From Nitrosospira sp. Nl5 (GTDB lineage: Bacteria; Pseudomonadota; Gammaproteobacteria; Burkholderiales; Nitrosomonadaceae): a stretch of DNA of 64,000 bases. Made by a program: the position numbers and the translations under genes. Below are positions 42,011-51,103 of this stretch, one piece after another. Each line of letters opens with the position of its first letter. Position 1 is the stretch's first letter. The stretch spans positions 88,316 through 152,315 of the forward strand of contig NZ_FMVQ01000008.1 in NCBI RefSeq assembly GCF_900102495.1, in the 5' to 3' direction. Below the pieces are notes generated by a model that was not told the origin of the DNA, searched no databases, and was given only the letters and a program-made list of their open reading frames with translations.

Positions 42011-43390
42011 GTGGCAGAGACTAAACAGGTATTGATTCCCGATATCGGCGACTTTAAAGACGTTCCGGTGATAGAAGTACTGGTGAAAGCCGGCGACTCG
42101 ATCAAGGCAGAAGATCCGCTGATCGTACTGGAATCAGACAAGGCAACGATAGAGGTGCCTTCCCCCTTTACCGGACTAGTCAGCGAGGTATTTGTAAAGG
42201 TCGGCGATAAGGTTGCCGAAGGGACGCTTATTTTGACAATGCAAGTCTCTGAAGCGGACAATGCCGCGGCAATTGCTCAGCCAGCATCGACCTCCGCTTC
42301 CCAGCCTTCTCCCAAGCCCCCGCCTTCTTCCACGTCAGCCCAACGTCCCGATTCTGGCGCGGCAACTCCCGAATCAGCACCAGCTTCGGCCTCAACTCCA
42401 CAACCAGCTCCGCAGCTGGCCCACCCATCGAGGCCTGCCCTCCCGCCGTTGGATGACGCCACTTTCGCGAAAGCTCATGCCAGTCCGTCGGCGCGGCGAT
42501 TTGCGCGAGAGCTTGGAGTGAACCTTGGCTTGGTGAGTGGCAGCGGACCAAAACGGCGCATACTCAGGGAGGACATACAGGACTACGTCAAGGCTGCATT
42601 ATCGAAGCCCGGCGGCGGTGGCGGCGCCGGACTCAATCTGCTGCCTTGGCCACAAGTGGATTTTGCAAAATTTGGTCCGGTGGAGCTGAAGCCACTGTCG
42701 CGTATCAAAAAGATGTCGGGAGCGAATCTGCACCGTAACTGGGTGATGATCCCGCATGTTACGCAGTTCGACGAGGCGGACATTACTGATCTGGAGGATT
42801 TGCGCAAGGAATCCAATGAGACGACAAAACAAGACGGCGTCAAAGTCACGATACTCGCTTTTTTGATGCGGGCATCGATATCGGCGTTGAAAAAGTTTCC
42901 CGAATTCAATGCGTCGCTTGATACCTCCTCAGCTGACACCGGCGGCGGCGAAGTGAATCTGGTAGTCAAGAATTATTACCACATTGGTTTTGCGGCGGAT
43001 ACCCCCAACGGCCTGGTGGTTCCGGTGATCCGCGATGTCGATAAAAAAGGCGTGATCGCTATCGGCAGGGAGATGGCAGACCTTGCAACACTAGCCCGCG
43101 AGGGTAAGCTTAAACCTGCCGAAATGCAGGGCGCAAGCTTTACCATTTCCAGCCTGGGAGGTATCGGCGGAACCGCATTCACGCCCATTATCAACGCGCC
43201 GGAAGTCGCTATTCTAGGCGTATCACGCGCCAGCATGAGACCCGTTTATCGCGATGGTCAATTTATTCCGCGTTTAATGTTGCCTTTATCTTTGTCCTAT
43301 GATCATCGCGTCATCGATGGCGCAACCGCAGCGCGCTTCACTTCCCATCTGGCCGAGGTGCTGGCTGACATGCGCCGGGTATTGTTGTGA
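42011..43390 (+). CDS. aceF: Pyruvate dehydrogenase E2, dihydrolipoyl acetyltransferase
   Basis: E2 core of the pyruvate dehydrogenase complex, 459 residues, with a GTG start. It has one lipoyl domain (about 3-78, lipoylated Lys44 in LESDKATIEV) and a Pro/Ala/Ser-rich hinge (about 85-145). The peripheral-subunit-binding domain follows (SARRFARELGVNLGLVSGSG), then the catalytic domain with the motif DHRVIDG at 431-437 (His432 and Asp436 catalytic). It is a useful internal reference for the E2-like gene at 59960, where this motif is degenerate. Confidence 0.96.
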   Translation: MAETKQVLIPDIGDFKDVPVIEVLVKAGDSIKAEDPLIVLESDKATIEVPSPFTGLVSEVFVKVGDKVAEGTLILTMQVSEADNAAAIAQPASTSASQPSPKPPPSSTSAQRPDSGAATPESAPASASTPQPAPQLAHPSRPALPPLDDATFAKAHASPSARRFARELGVNLGLVSGSGPKRRILREDIQDYVKAALSKPGGGGGAGLNLLPWPQVDFAKFGPVELKPLSRIKKMSGANLHRNWVMIPHVTQFDEADITDLEDLRKESNETTKQDGVKVTILAFLMRASISALKKFPEFNASLDTSSADTGGGEVNLVVKNYYHIGFAADTPNGLVVPVIRDVDKKGVIAIGREMADLATLAREGKLKPAEMQGASFTISSLGGIGGTAFTPIINAPEVAILGVSRASMRPVYRDGQFIPRLMLPLSLSYDHRVIDGATAARFTSHLAEVLADMRRVLL

Positions 43391-43486
43391 AAACCAATTT
43401 CTCACGGCGAAAACACCAGGATAAAGATATTACAGGAAATCGTTTCCGCACTTCTTCCGCTTCCGCGCGTCGTGCCTTACCAAGTT

Positions 43487-44161
43487 ATGAATAAAGCTGA
43501 ATTTCCGCTCATTGGTATCTTCGGCGGGACATTCGATCCTATTCATTACGGTCATCTGCGCGTCGCTGAGGAAATTGCTGAAACGGCCAGCTTGCAAGAG
43601 ATGCGTTTTGTTCCTGCCGGTATCCCGCGTTTGCGCTGCGCTCCTGTTGCGTCGCTTCAACACCGCGCGGCGATGGTGCGGGTAGCGATCCGGGACAATT
43701 CCAGGTTTATTCTGGACGAGCGCGAAACTCGCCGGGATGGCGTAAGCTATAGCGTGGACTCGTTGCGCGAACTCAAGCGGGAATTGGGGACGGACGTCAT
43801 ACTATGCTTCATTATCGGAGCGGATGCTTTCATGAAACTTGCCGAGTGGCATAGCTGGCGTGAACTGTTCGGACTATGTCATTTCATCATCGCGGCGCGC
43901 CCGGGTCATCCGTTAACAGTTAACCACGGCGCGCTGCCCCAGGAATTGGCGGAAGAGTGCGCGCAACGCTGGGTATCGAGAGAGGACGATCTCAAACACA
44001 CATCCTGCGGACTGATTTTTGTTGCCCCGACGACTTTGCTGGATATTTCAGCCACTGCCATCCGCGCGCGCATTGCCGCCGGGAGAAGTATTCGGTACCT
44101 GATTCCCGACGCGGCTCTTGCTTATATCGCAGCGAATCACTTGTATTCAGGAGAAGGATGA
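43487..44161 (+). CDS. nadD: Nicotinate-nucleotide adenylyltransferase
   Basis: Transfers AMP to nicotinate mononucleotide in NAD synthesis. It has the nucleotidyltransferase motif GGTFDPIHYGHLR (HxGH) and a C-terminal ISATAIRARIAAG (ISSTxxR-like). ATG 43487 (MNKAEFPLIGIFGG) gives 224 residues, and a GTG at 43472 would add five. The stop overlaps the rsfS ATG (ATGA). Confidence 0.95.
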   Translation: MNKAEFPLIGIFGGTFDPIHYGHLRVAEEIAETASLQEMRFVPAGIPRLRCAPVASLQHRAAMVRVAIRDNSRFILDERETRRDGVSYSVDSLRELKRELGTDVILCFIIGADAFMKLAEWHSWRELFGLCHFIIAARPGHPLTVNHGALPQELAEECAQRWVSREDDLKHTSCGLIFVAPTTLLDISATAIRARIAAGRSIRYLIPDAALAYIAANHLYSGEG

Positions 44162-44625
44162 CACTCGCTAAACTGGTAAAAACGGTTGTTGCCGCGCTGG
44201 AAGAAATCAAGGCGCGCGATGTTGAGGTGCTGGACGTGACCAAAATGACGGATTTATTCGATCGCATGATTATCGCCAGCGGAGATTCTACCCGTCAGAC
44301 CAAGGCAATCGCGAATAACGTGCAGGAGAAGGTCAAAGCCGGGGGGGGTACGGTTTATGGCATGGAAGGCGAAGAAACCGGCGAGTGGGTACTGGTAGAC
44401 CTTGGCAACGTGCTGGTGCATGTCATGCAGACTGCTGTGCGCGCGCATTACAATCTTGAAGAACTATGGGCGGAAGCGAAAAAGGTAAACAGAACAACTT
44501 CCGATGCAGGCAAAAGCAAGGCCGGTATCAAGCCGCGCATTGCTAAACCCCGCGGAGCGTCAGCTAAATCGATCTCTACCCGGCAAAAAACTAAATCATC
44601 CAAGCAAGATGACGCTAGTGAGTAG
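44158..44625 (+). CDS. rsfS: Ribosome silencing factor RsfS
   Basis: Binds ribosomal protein uL14 and blocks subunit joining under starvation. The family core is residues 1-110 (DVLDVTKMTDLFDRMIIASG, GEETGEWVLVDLGNVLVHVM, HYNLEELW). A lysine/serine-rich tail of about 45 residues follows (KSKAGIKPRIAKPRGASAKS) that ordinary RsfS lacks and is probably disordered. The start overlaps the nadD stop by 4 bp, implying translational coupling. Confidence 0.94.
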   Translation: MTLAKLVKTVVAALEEIKARDVEVLDVTKMTDLFDRMIIASGDSTRQTKAIANNVQEKVKAGGGTVYGMEGEETGEWVLVDLGNVLVHVMQTAVRAHYNLEELWAEAKKVNRTTSDAGKSKAGIKPRIAKPRGASAKSISTRQKTKSSKQDDASE

Positions 44626-44640
44626 CAAGCGCTTCTTGAT

Positions 44641-45111
44641 ATGAAATTCCTCATTTTTGCGGTTGGCAATAAGATGCCGGAGTGGGTAGAGGCCGGGTTT
44701 AAAGAATATGCGAGACGCATGCCGCATGAGGCCGCCATTGAGTTGCTGGAACTCAGGCCGGAAAAACGCGGAGAGGGGAAAAAAGTGGAGCAGTTGCTGG
44801 ATGCGGAGGGTGCCCGTATCCTGGCGGCCCTGCCGCCCAAATGTCGTATCGTGGCAATGGACGAGCGGGGCAGGCAATGGACTACCGCCCAACTGGCTAA
44901 TTCGATTACCGGCTGGATGAGAAATGGCGGTGATACCGCTTTTATTGTGGGCGGGGCGGACGGGCTGGACGCCAGTATCAAGAACTTGGCTGACGAGGTC
45001 CTGGCATTATCCGCTCTAACGCTGCCCCATGGCTTGGTGCGGATACTGCTGGCGGAACAATTATACCGCGCGGTGTCGCTTATCAAGCGGCATCCCTATC
45101 ACCGAGCGTAA
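44641..45111 (+). CDS. rlmH: 23S rRNA pseudouridine-1915 N3-methyltransferase
   Basis: SPOUT-class methyltransferase that methylates pseudouridine 1915 in helix 69 of 23S rRNA. It is 156 residues with [16 protein letters not shown] at the N-terminus, the knot motifs [13 protein letters not shown] and [24 protein letters not shown], and the terminal HPYHRA. It follows rsfS by 15 bases in the conserved rsfS-rlmH order. Confidence 0.97.
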   Translation: MKFLIFAVGNKMPEWVEAGFKEYARRMPHEAAIELLELRPEKRGEGKKVEQLLDAEGARILAALPPKCRIVAMDERGRQWTTAQLANSITGWMRNGGDTAFIVGGADGLDASIKNLADEVLALSALTLPHGLVRILLAEQLYRAVSLIKRHPYHRA

Positions 45112-45185
45112 CGACGAACAGGCGGCCAAAGTGTGAATAGGACATCTTGCAGGGAAGGTGAATTGACGTACAAAGCGCGCATATC

Positions 45186-45809
45186 ATGATCCTTCCGGAA
45201 AATCGTATCTACCTTGCATCCCGCAGTCCCCGCAGACGTGAGTTGTTGAAGCAGATCGGGGTGAATTTCGGAACGCTACTGCTGCGCGAGGCCTCGCCTC
45301 GCTTGCCGGATATGGACGAAACCCCATTGCCGCATGAATCACCGGCAAATTATACCAGCCGCATTGCTCGTGCGAAGGCTGAGGCGGGTTGGACGCGGCT
45401 CATACAACGCAAGTTGCCGCACCTCCCGGTGCTGGCGGCCGATACGGTAGTGGTGCTGAAGGAGCGTATTTTTGGCAAGCCAGCGAACTCCTCTCACGCG
45501 GAAGAGATGCTAAGTGCGCTTTCCGGCCAGACCCATCAAGCATTGACTGCGGTAGCATTGGCGACGCAAAATGGAATACAGGTGCGTGTCTCTACTTCTA
45601 CCGTGCGATTCCGTGACATCAGTGAACGCGAAATTCGTATTTACCTCGCTAGCGATGAGGCGCATGACAAAGCCGGCGGCTACGCAATTCAAGGTATGGC
45701 AGCGGTTTTTATCGCGGAGATTTCCGGCAGCTACAGCGGCGTAATGGGACTACCGCTGTTCGAGACCGCGCAGCTGCTGGAAGAATCCGGTATAAAAATA
45801 TTTCCCTGA
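45186..45809 (+). CDS. maf: Maf-family nucleoside triphosphate pyrophosphatase
   Basis: House-cleaning pyrophosphatase of 207 residues. Motifs are YLASRSPRRRELLKQIGVNF, the ADTVVVL active-site strand, IFGKP and DKAGGYAIQGMAAVFI with SYSGVMGLPLF. The DKAGGYAIQG and MGLPLFET patterns fit the dTTP/UTP (YhdE) branch, though the specificity is inferred. It precedes rng, as in many proteobacteria. Confidence 0.94.
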   Translation: MILPENRIYLASRSPRRRELLKQIGVNFGTLLLREASPRLPDMDETPLPHESPANYTSRIARAKAEAGWTRLIQRKLPHLPVLAADTVVVLKERIFGKPANSSHAEEMLSALSGQTHQALTAVALATQNGIQVRVSTSTVRFRDISEREIRIYLASDEAHDKAGGYAIQGMAAVFIAEISGSYSGVMGLPLFETAQLLEESGIKIFP

Positions 45810-45940
45810 ACCTGCAATAGACTCCAGGGAATCGTTGACCGCTCATTTTTTCAGCTCCGCGCCATGATCTGCCAAAGCGTTTTACGCCACTCGACCTTCA
45901 CCCTGGCAATGATTTCGCTACAACTACCGGATTCAGGTTC

Positions 45941-47392
45941 ATGACCAGCGAAATTCTCGTCAACGTTACTCCGCAGGAAACCCGCGTTGCCGTGATGGAG
46001 CATGGTGTAGTACAAGAGTTGCACATAGAGCGCACCAGCAGTTGCGGGATCGTCGGCAATATTTACAATGGGCGCGTCACCAGGGTATTGCCTGGGATGC
46101 AATCCGCTTTTGTAGACATTGGCCTTGATCGCGCGGCATTCCTTCATCTGGCCGATATTTGGAGGTTGCGGCAAAGCGAGGATGCCGACAAACCCATCGA
46201 AAGATTGCTGCACGAAGGAAAAAGCATTCTCGTCCAGGTCATCAAGGACTCGATTGGCACCAAGGGTGCGCGACTCTCGACCCAGGTAAGTATTGCCGGA
46301 CGAATGCTGGTTTATCTGCCGCAGGTATCCCATATCGGCATTTCCCAGCGCATCGAGGATGAAACCGAGCGCAAGTTATTACGCGAAAAACTCAAACAAT
46401 TACTGCCGCCGGACGAAAAGGGTGGTTTTATCATCCGCACCATGGCGGAAGCTGCCAGCGAGCATGATTTGCAGACAGATATCGGATATCTGCATAAGCT
46501 ATGGGGCGACATCAAGGAAAAATCCTCAACCGCTGTGCCTGCGCTGCTCTATCAGGACCTGAACCTTAGCCATCGTGTGCTCCGGGATTTCATTGATGAA
46601 CACACGGCGCGTATTCTGGTGGATTCACGCGAGACTTTCCAGAAGATGACCGGTTTCGCTCAGGATTACATGGCCAACGTGACGGAACGAATCGACCATT
46701 ATGCTGGAGAGCGTCCGTTGTTCGATCTGTATGGAGTGGAAGACGAAATTGAAAGATCCCTTGCGAGACGGGTAAATCTTAAATCCGGTGGCTATCTCAT
46801 TATTGATCAGACCGAGGCGCTCACCACCGTGGATGTGAATACCGGGGGATTCATTGGTGTACGCAGCTTCGACGACACTGTTTTCAAAACCAACCTGGAA
46901 GCTGCTCAAGTCATCGCGCGTCAGCTGCGTCTGAGAAATCTGGGCGGCATTATTATTATTGATTTTATAGATATGGAAAACGGCGAGCATAAGAATGCAG
47001 TGCTCACCGAGTTCAAAAAATCGCTGCTGAAAGACCGGACGCGCATGACGGTAAATGGCTTTACCGCGCTCGGACTGGTGGAGATGACCCGCAAGCGGAC
47101 GCGCGAAAGCCTCGCTCATATCCTATGCGAGACGTGCCCTACCTGTCAGGGGCGTAGCGAGGTCAGAACCGCACAAACGATGTGTTACGAAATCCTGCGC
47201 GAATTGTTGCGTGAATCCCGTCAATTCGACGCTCGCGAATTTCGCATTCTCGCTTCGCAACAAGTGATTGATCTATTTCTTGATGAAGAATCCCAAAGCT
47301 TGGCTCAACTTGGCGATTTTATCGCGAAACCCATCAGTTTGCAGGTGGAGGCCTCTTATACGCAGGAACAATACGATGTAATCCTGATGTAG
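45941..47392 (+). CDS. rng: Ribonuclease G
   Basis: Endoribonuclease that matures the 16S rRNA 5' end and degrades mRNA. The 483 residues include the S1 domain (SCGIVGNIYNGRVTRVLPGMQSAF), the catalytic DNase I-like region with metal ligands in TVDVNTGGF and IIIDFIDMEN, and the zinc-link CETCPTC. The length excludes RNase E, which has a long C-terminal scaffold. It is 131 bases downstream of maf. Confidence 0.96.
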   Translation: MTSEILVNVTPQETRVAVMEHGVVQELHIERTSSCGIVGNIYNGRVTRVLPGMQSAFVDIGLDRAAFLHLADIWRLRQSEDADKPIERLLHEGKSILVQVIKDSIGTKGARLSTQVSIAGRMLVYLPQVSHIGISQRIEDETERKLLREKLKQLLPPDEKGGFIIRTMAEAASEHDLQTDIGYLHKLWGDIKEKSSTAVPALLYQDLNLSHRVLRDFIDEHTARILVDSRETFQKMTGFAQDYMANVTERIDHYAGERPLFDLYGVEDEIERSLARRVNLKSGGYLIIDQTEALTTVDVNTGGFIGVRSFDDTVFKTNLEAAQVIARQLRLRNLGGIIIIDFIDMENGEHKNAVLTEFKKSLLKDRTRMTVNGFTALGLVEMTRKRTRESLAHILCETCPTCQGRSEVRTAQTMCYEILRELLRESRQFDAREFRILASQQVIDLFLDEESQSLAQLGDFIAKPISLQVEASYTQEQYDVILM

Positions 47393-47467
47393 CGGTCGCC
47401 GAGGATAGAACTCGGCAACCGCCAGTTACGCATCGCTTCACCTAGTTCTTAATGGGCAAAGCAATTT

Positions 47468-48694
47468 TTAAGCCCGTGTCTCGATTTCAAGCTCCGCTAT
47501 AGGCTCGATAGGTTCGATTTCCGGACCTTCAACATGCGTGAATTCCTCACTGTCTTCATAAGCCAGGCGCGTCGTACCAGTGGCCTTTATCAGCGCCCCT
47601 GCAATGAGGCCGGTGACGAAGGCAAATGTTACACTGAAGGCAATTCCAATGAGTTGAGCAACCGCGATCCCCGGCACCACCATGATGGCGATCACCGCAC
47701 CTAACAGTCCGGGCATTCCATGCAGATTGTGGACACCGCAGGTATCGACGATTTTGAAGCGACGCTCCAGTGCCGGCTGAATAAACACATATCCAAGGAC
47801 ACTCACCGCTCCGGCTAACAGGCCGATTCCGAACGCCCCTGCCGGTGACACGATGTTGCACGTCGATCCGATGGCCACTCCCCCGGCCAGTGCCGCATTC
47901 GCCATGTCGACCATCGACGTCTTGCCTTTGTGGAAATATGTGCTCAGGAAATAGGTGCTGATGGTGGCCCCGCATAGTGCAAGCACAGTGTTGACCACGG
48001 TCTGCGGCATCTCCTCAAAAGGGACGATGGCGGTGGCGAAGCTGGGCCAGAAAAGCCACAACACCATTGAACCAATCATCGCAAAGCGATCAGAAGTTGC
48101 ATCGGATTCGATCGGTTGACTGCGTTGACGCGCGGTAGTCAGGGCAAGAGACAGTCCCAAGCCGAAATAAGCGCCAAAGGCGTGGATGATGACCGACCCG
48201 GCGGTATCTTGGTAACCCTCCGTCAGACCCATTCCGTTATCCAACACCAGGTATTCGTTCGTCAGATACGCGGGAACCAGAAAAAGAGCCAGTAAAGCAT
48301 ATTGGAAAACCCGTAGACGTCCAAGAACGGCGCCCATGGCGATCAATGCAGTTGCTACTGCGAATTCTGCGAAAAGCAGAGCTGTGACCGTGTTTGGAGC
48401 AATTTCGTGCCCCAAAATTCCATTTGCGCGTAGCAGCATGTAAAGGGGAAGACCGACGGCTACCACCAGGTAAGTGCCGGTCGTAGCTCCAAATCCATAT
48501 TTCCGGACGAACACCATGAGAAAACCGAAACCTACCAGCAACATCGCCAGTATGTGGATAACATAATTGTACTGAGCCACCTGCCGCGCTTCGCTGAGCT
48601 CGGGTCCAACACCGCTCTCGCTCGCCCAGGCGCTAAAACACAGCAGAAACAGATTAGCGATGCCACACAGCATCAAGCAGAAGCTTTTCCTCAT
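47468..48694 (-). CDS. Rh-type ammonium/ammonia channel
   Basis: Rhesus-type member of the Amt/Rh superfamily, 408 residues from ATG 48694, which has GGGGGAG five bases upstream. A longer frame to 48826 is not supported. After a signal-like first helix (to about AWASE) there are about eleven membrane helices. The pore twin histidines are in SVIIHAFGAYFG and in CGVHNLHGMPG, both in Rh rather than Amt sequence context. The acidic tail (EDSEEFTHVEGPEIEPIEPI) is cytosolic. Rh50 proteins are known from Nitrosomonas and Nitrosospira. The likely role is ammonia/ammonium (or CO2) passage in an ammonia oxidiser. Confidence 0.93.
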   Translation of the reverse strand: MRKSFCLMLCGIANLFLLCFSAWASESGVGPELSEARQVAQYNYVIHILAMLLVGFGFLMVFVRKYGFGATTGTYLVVAVGLPLYMLLRANGILGHEIAPNTVTALLFAEFAVATALIAMGAVLGRLRVFQYALLALFLVPAYLTNEYLVLDNGMGLTEGYQDTAGSVIIHAFGAYFGLGLSLALTTARQRSQPIESDATSDRFAMIGSMVLWLFWPSFATAIVPFEEMPQTVVNTVLALCGATISTYFLSTYFHKGKTSMVDMANAALAGGVAIGSTCNIVSPAGAFGIGLLAGAVSVLGYVFIQPALERRFKIVDTCGVHNLHGMPGLLGAVIAIMVVPGIAVAQLIGIAFSVTFAFVTGLIAGALIKATGTTRLAYEDSEEFTHVEGPEIEPIEPIAELEIETRA

Positions 48695-49008
48695 TTGACT
48701 CCCCCTATTTTTCGCGATTATTGAGCCTGCCCACGCCAGAGTGTGAACCTCAATAGCCTTAAACACAATAGGGATATATCGAATAACTTGCTGCAGTAGC
48801 ACCAATCGAACCGGACACGGATGCACTGATGACAGGAGACAGGCATATGCCTATTGAAATGCATAACGCTTCAGGTATTGAGCGTATTGAAGTGTCACTC
48901 GGGGTCGAGCGCCGCAGCGCTGAAGCTGGGTGAGAAATTAGAAGCTGTCGAAGAATCCGGTGAACCCGGCATATTATTCCGCTGGAGAAAGCTCACGACC
49001 GGAGCCAA

Positions 49009-49743
49009 TCACATGGCTTTCTCTATATCTGCTGCAATGGTGTGATAGAGCGATCGCAAATTGGCACGCATATTGTGAATCGTCACACCCACATTCATCA
49101 TTGAGGGAAGACGCTCGCCATGGTGCTGAACCGGGCCGCCAATGTATCGAAGGTCGAAGCCCAGTTTGCTGAAATGGCTCGCAAGGCGCTCCTCTGTCAA
49201 GACAAACAGCGTATCGATTCCATTCAATCGCGCCAGTTCGAACGTGCTCAGATAAAGGCTAACCGGCAAGTAAGGAAAGCGCGGCAATTTCGGCGTGCCA
49301 AAATCTTCGTCGGAGATGCTGACCGCTTTATTTGCTTCACCTTTACGCCTGCGGTAGCGGGAGATGATAGCGAGACGCGATACTTCAGCCATCCTGTGGC
49401 GCGGGAATTCTGCCGGATCGATGATCGATCTATCAAGCACGTTCGCGCAAGCTATCTCGAAGGGAAGCGGGTAGTCTGGATCTTCCGGCCGGGGACGGAC
49501 AATGCGAGTGCAGCCAACGAACTCATCGGTATGGACGCTTCGTACTAAAAAATGCAGCGAGTAAGGGTCATACTCATCAGTTTCGAGTCCATCAGATCGT
49601 ACCGGTTCAAATTTCAGGTCTTCACAATAAACGTGGTGCCTCACGCGATATACCTCGTGCTTTAGCGCCTCTGAAAATGCCGGCACAATTTCAAAGTACT
49701 GGCTGAAAGTGTTACCCAAATCGGATACATCGGATGTAAGCAC
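49009..49743 (-). CDS. PEP-CTERM/exosortase-system-associated acyltransferase (TIGR03694-like)
   Basis: 244-residue GNAT-fold protein related to autoinducer synthases, recognised by the N-terminal EALKHEVYRVRHHVYCEDLKFEP-type block, DPYSLHFLVRS, EFVGCTRIVRP and PRHRMAEVSRLAIISRYRRR. Members accompany exosortase gene clusters in PEP-CTERM bacteria, but their substrate is not established. The start is GTG with AGGGGG seven bases upstream. It lies 54 bases behind the LolA-like gene and is probably co-transcribed with it. Confidence 0.88.
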   Translation of the reverse strand: MLTSDVSDLGNTFSQYFEIVPAFSEALKHEVYRVRHHVYCEDLKFEPVRSDGLETDEYDPYSLHFLVRSVHTDEFVGCTRIVRPRPEDPDYPLPFEIACANVLDRSIIDPAEFPRHRMAEVSRLAIISRYRRRKGEANKAVSISDEDFGTPKLPRFPYLPVSLYLSTFELARLNGIDTLFVLTEERLASHFSKLGFDLRYIGGPVQHHGERLPSMMNVGVTIHNMRANLRSLYHTIAADIEKAM

Positions 49744-49797
49744 GGTCGACCCCCTCGGGCATTCTACCCTTTACTGATTATGTTGCTTCAGCCTGAC

Positions 49798-50553
49798 CTA
49801 TTCAATTCTTTTCAGATAATCCTTGGTGAAAACCTTGTCGGGAAGGTCCCGTAGCTTCATATCGGAATATTCAAGTACGGATTGCTCACCCTTGCGCAAT
49901 GCGTCTTCCATGACGAGACGGGTAGGCCGCTCCTTGCCCAGCAGCGTCTGAAAGTTTTCGTAGCGGCTAGTCTTGAGCAGACGGTTGGACAGCGAGTAGA
50001 ACTCGGCACGGTATGGCCAGAAATTCGATTGCCGTACCCAATATAAGACTCTATGATATGTAACGCTCCGATCGACGCCAGTAAGTTCCAGGACGTAATA
50101 TTTGTCATTATCGATGGTTTCGGTACGCAAAACCGTAGCATTGTAGTCGCCGGCGAAGTTTGCGCGGGCCAAATCGCCATTAGCGACTTGCCCTGTCAGC
50201 CGTTGTGACATTGACAGACGCACAGGTTGTGAGATGTCTGGCAGGAATACCCAAAGATCGCGCCCCTTCATCAGCAAGATCTGCCCCCGCTCGGAAGCAG
50301 GTTCGGTGGTCAATACTACGCTGTTTTCATTGCCCTTGGATAGAACTCGATATTTACGCAAATCCGCTTGCTGATCAGGCGTAGTGGTATTAATGCTAAC
50401 GTCAACTTGGAAGCTTTCAGGCGGGAAACGTATCCGGTCGGCTTTTTCTAATATGCTTTGAGCAAGCTCCGTATCGTCGGAGGCGTTGGACGCTACGGTC
50501 CCAGCCAGGAGAGCTGCCATTAATAGATATTGCAAAGATTTTTTTTGCATCAT
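49798..50553 (-). CDS. LolA-like outer-membrane lipoprotein-sorting protein
   Basis: Periplasmic carrier-type protein of 251 residues with a signal peptide (MAALLAGTVASNAS, cleaved near residue 24) and a LolA/LolB-like beta barrel (RVLSKGNENSVVL, GRDLWVFLPDISQPVRLSM, YRAEFYSLSNRLLKTSRYENF). This subfamily commonly sits next to FtsX-type ABC permeases, and such genes occur 5 kb away at 55.1-58.4 kb. The cargo is unknown. The second of two consecutive ATGs (50550) is better spaced from the GAGGA. Confidence 0.86.
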   Translation of the reverse strand: MMQKKSLQYLLMAALLAGTVASNASDDTELAQSILEKADRIRFPPESFQVDVSINTTTPDQQADLRKYRVLSKGNENSVVLTTEPASERGQILLMKGRDLWVFLPDISQPVRLSMSQRLTGQVANGDLARANFAGDYNATVLRTETIDNDKYYVLELTGVDRSVTYHRVLYWVRQSNFWPYRAEFYSLSNRLLKTSRYENFQTLLGKERPTRLVMEDALRKGEQSVLEYSDMKLRDLPDKVFTKDYLKRIE

Positions 50554-51103
50554 AATTCCTCATTGTGAATTCGGTTACCTCCGAGGTTGCACATTTTAGG
50601 ATTCTTCTCATAAGACTTGCTTGATTTGAGCATATTTTAGAACCCTTGGTGAATAACAATTCCAGGCATTCAAGGATGTCATGTGACTGGCAAGAAGCTC
50701 ATCAACAAGATACCGTGTCATCGCGAGCCTGTCCAAAGTTCACTGGTAGTTGACAGAGCCGGCTTAGAAGACGGCGGCGCCGGTCGGTGTCGGGGTCACT
50801 TGAGGGTGCGCTGACGACGCAGCCGGCGGTTCTTTCTTCTGGCGGGTGAATCAGTTATCAAGTAATAATAGGATTGGCAAAGGCTTTCCGCAATCGAGAA
50901 AGTATATAGAATGCGGTTTCAGGTGACCTTTTATTTTTCTTCCACGACTGGCGTGCAGCGGGTGGTGCACCGACAGGGTGCATATCGAAGATGGCCAGAC
51001 GGCGAGAAGAAGTCCACGGGACGAAAGATTGGCTATGGTACTCGAATTTAGCCATGCAAGTGATAAAACAATATGGTCAAGGGCCGGATCGAAGTCGAGG
51101 CGG
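50554..51103. other. 550-base divergent intergenic region
   Basis: It separates the LolA-like gene from the outer-membrane protein gene and must hold both promoters. GC content changes sharply: an AT-rich flank, a GC-rich block at about 50755-50845, then AT-rich again. Open frames on both strands at 50850-51110 show no recognisable domain. The patchy composition could mean a decayed gene or insertion, but I cannot identify one. Confidence 0.4.

Noticed and set aside
43957..44157. Longer rsfS frame beginning inside nadD
   Set aside because: The N-terminal 67 residues are the wrong-frame translation of nadD. The ATG at 44158 overlapping the nadD stop gives the correct RsfS N-terminus.
48695..48826. 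44-residue N-terminal extension of the Rh channel
   Set aside because: The ATG at 48694 has an excellent Shine-Dalgarno (GGGGGAG) and begins the signal-like first helix. The extension has no such support.
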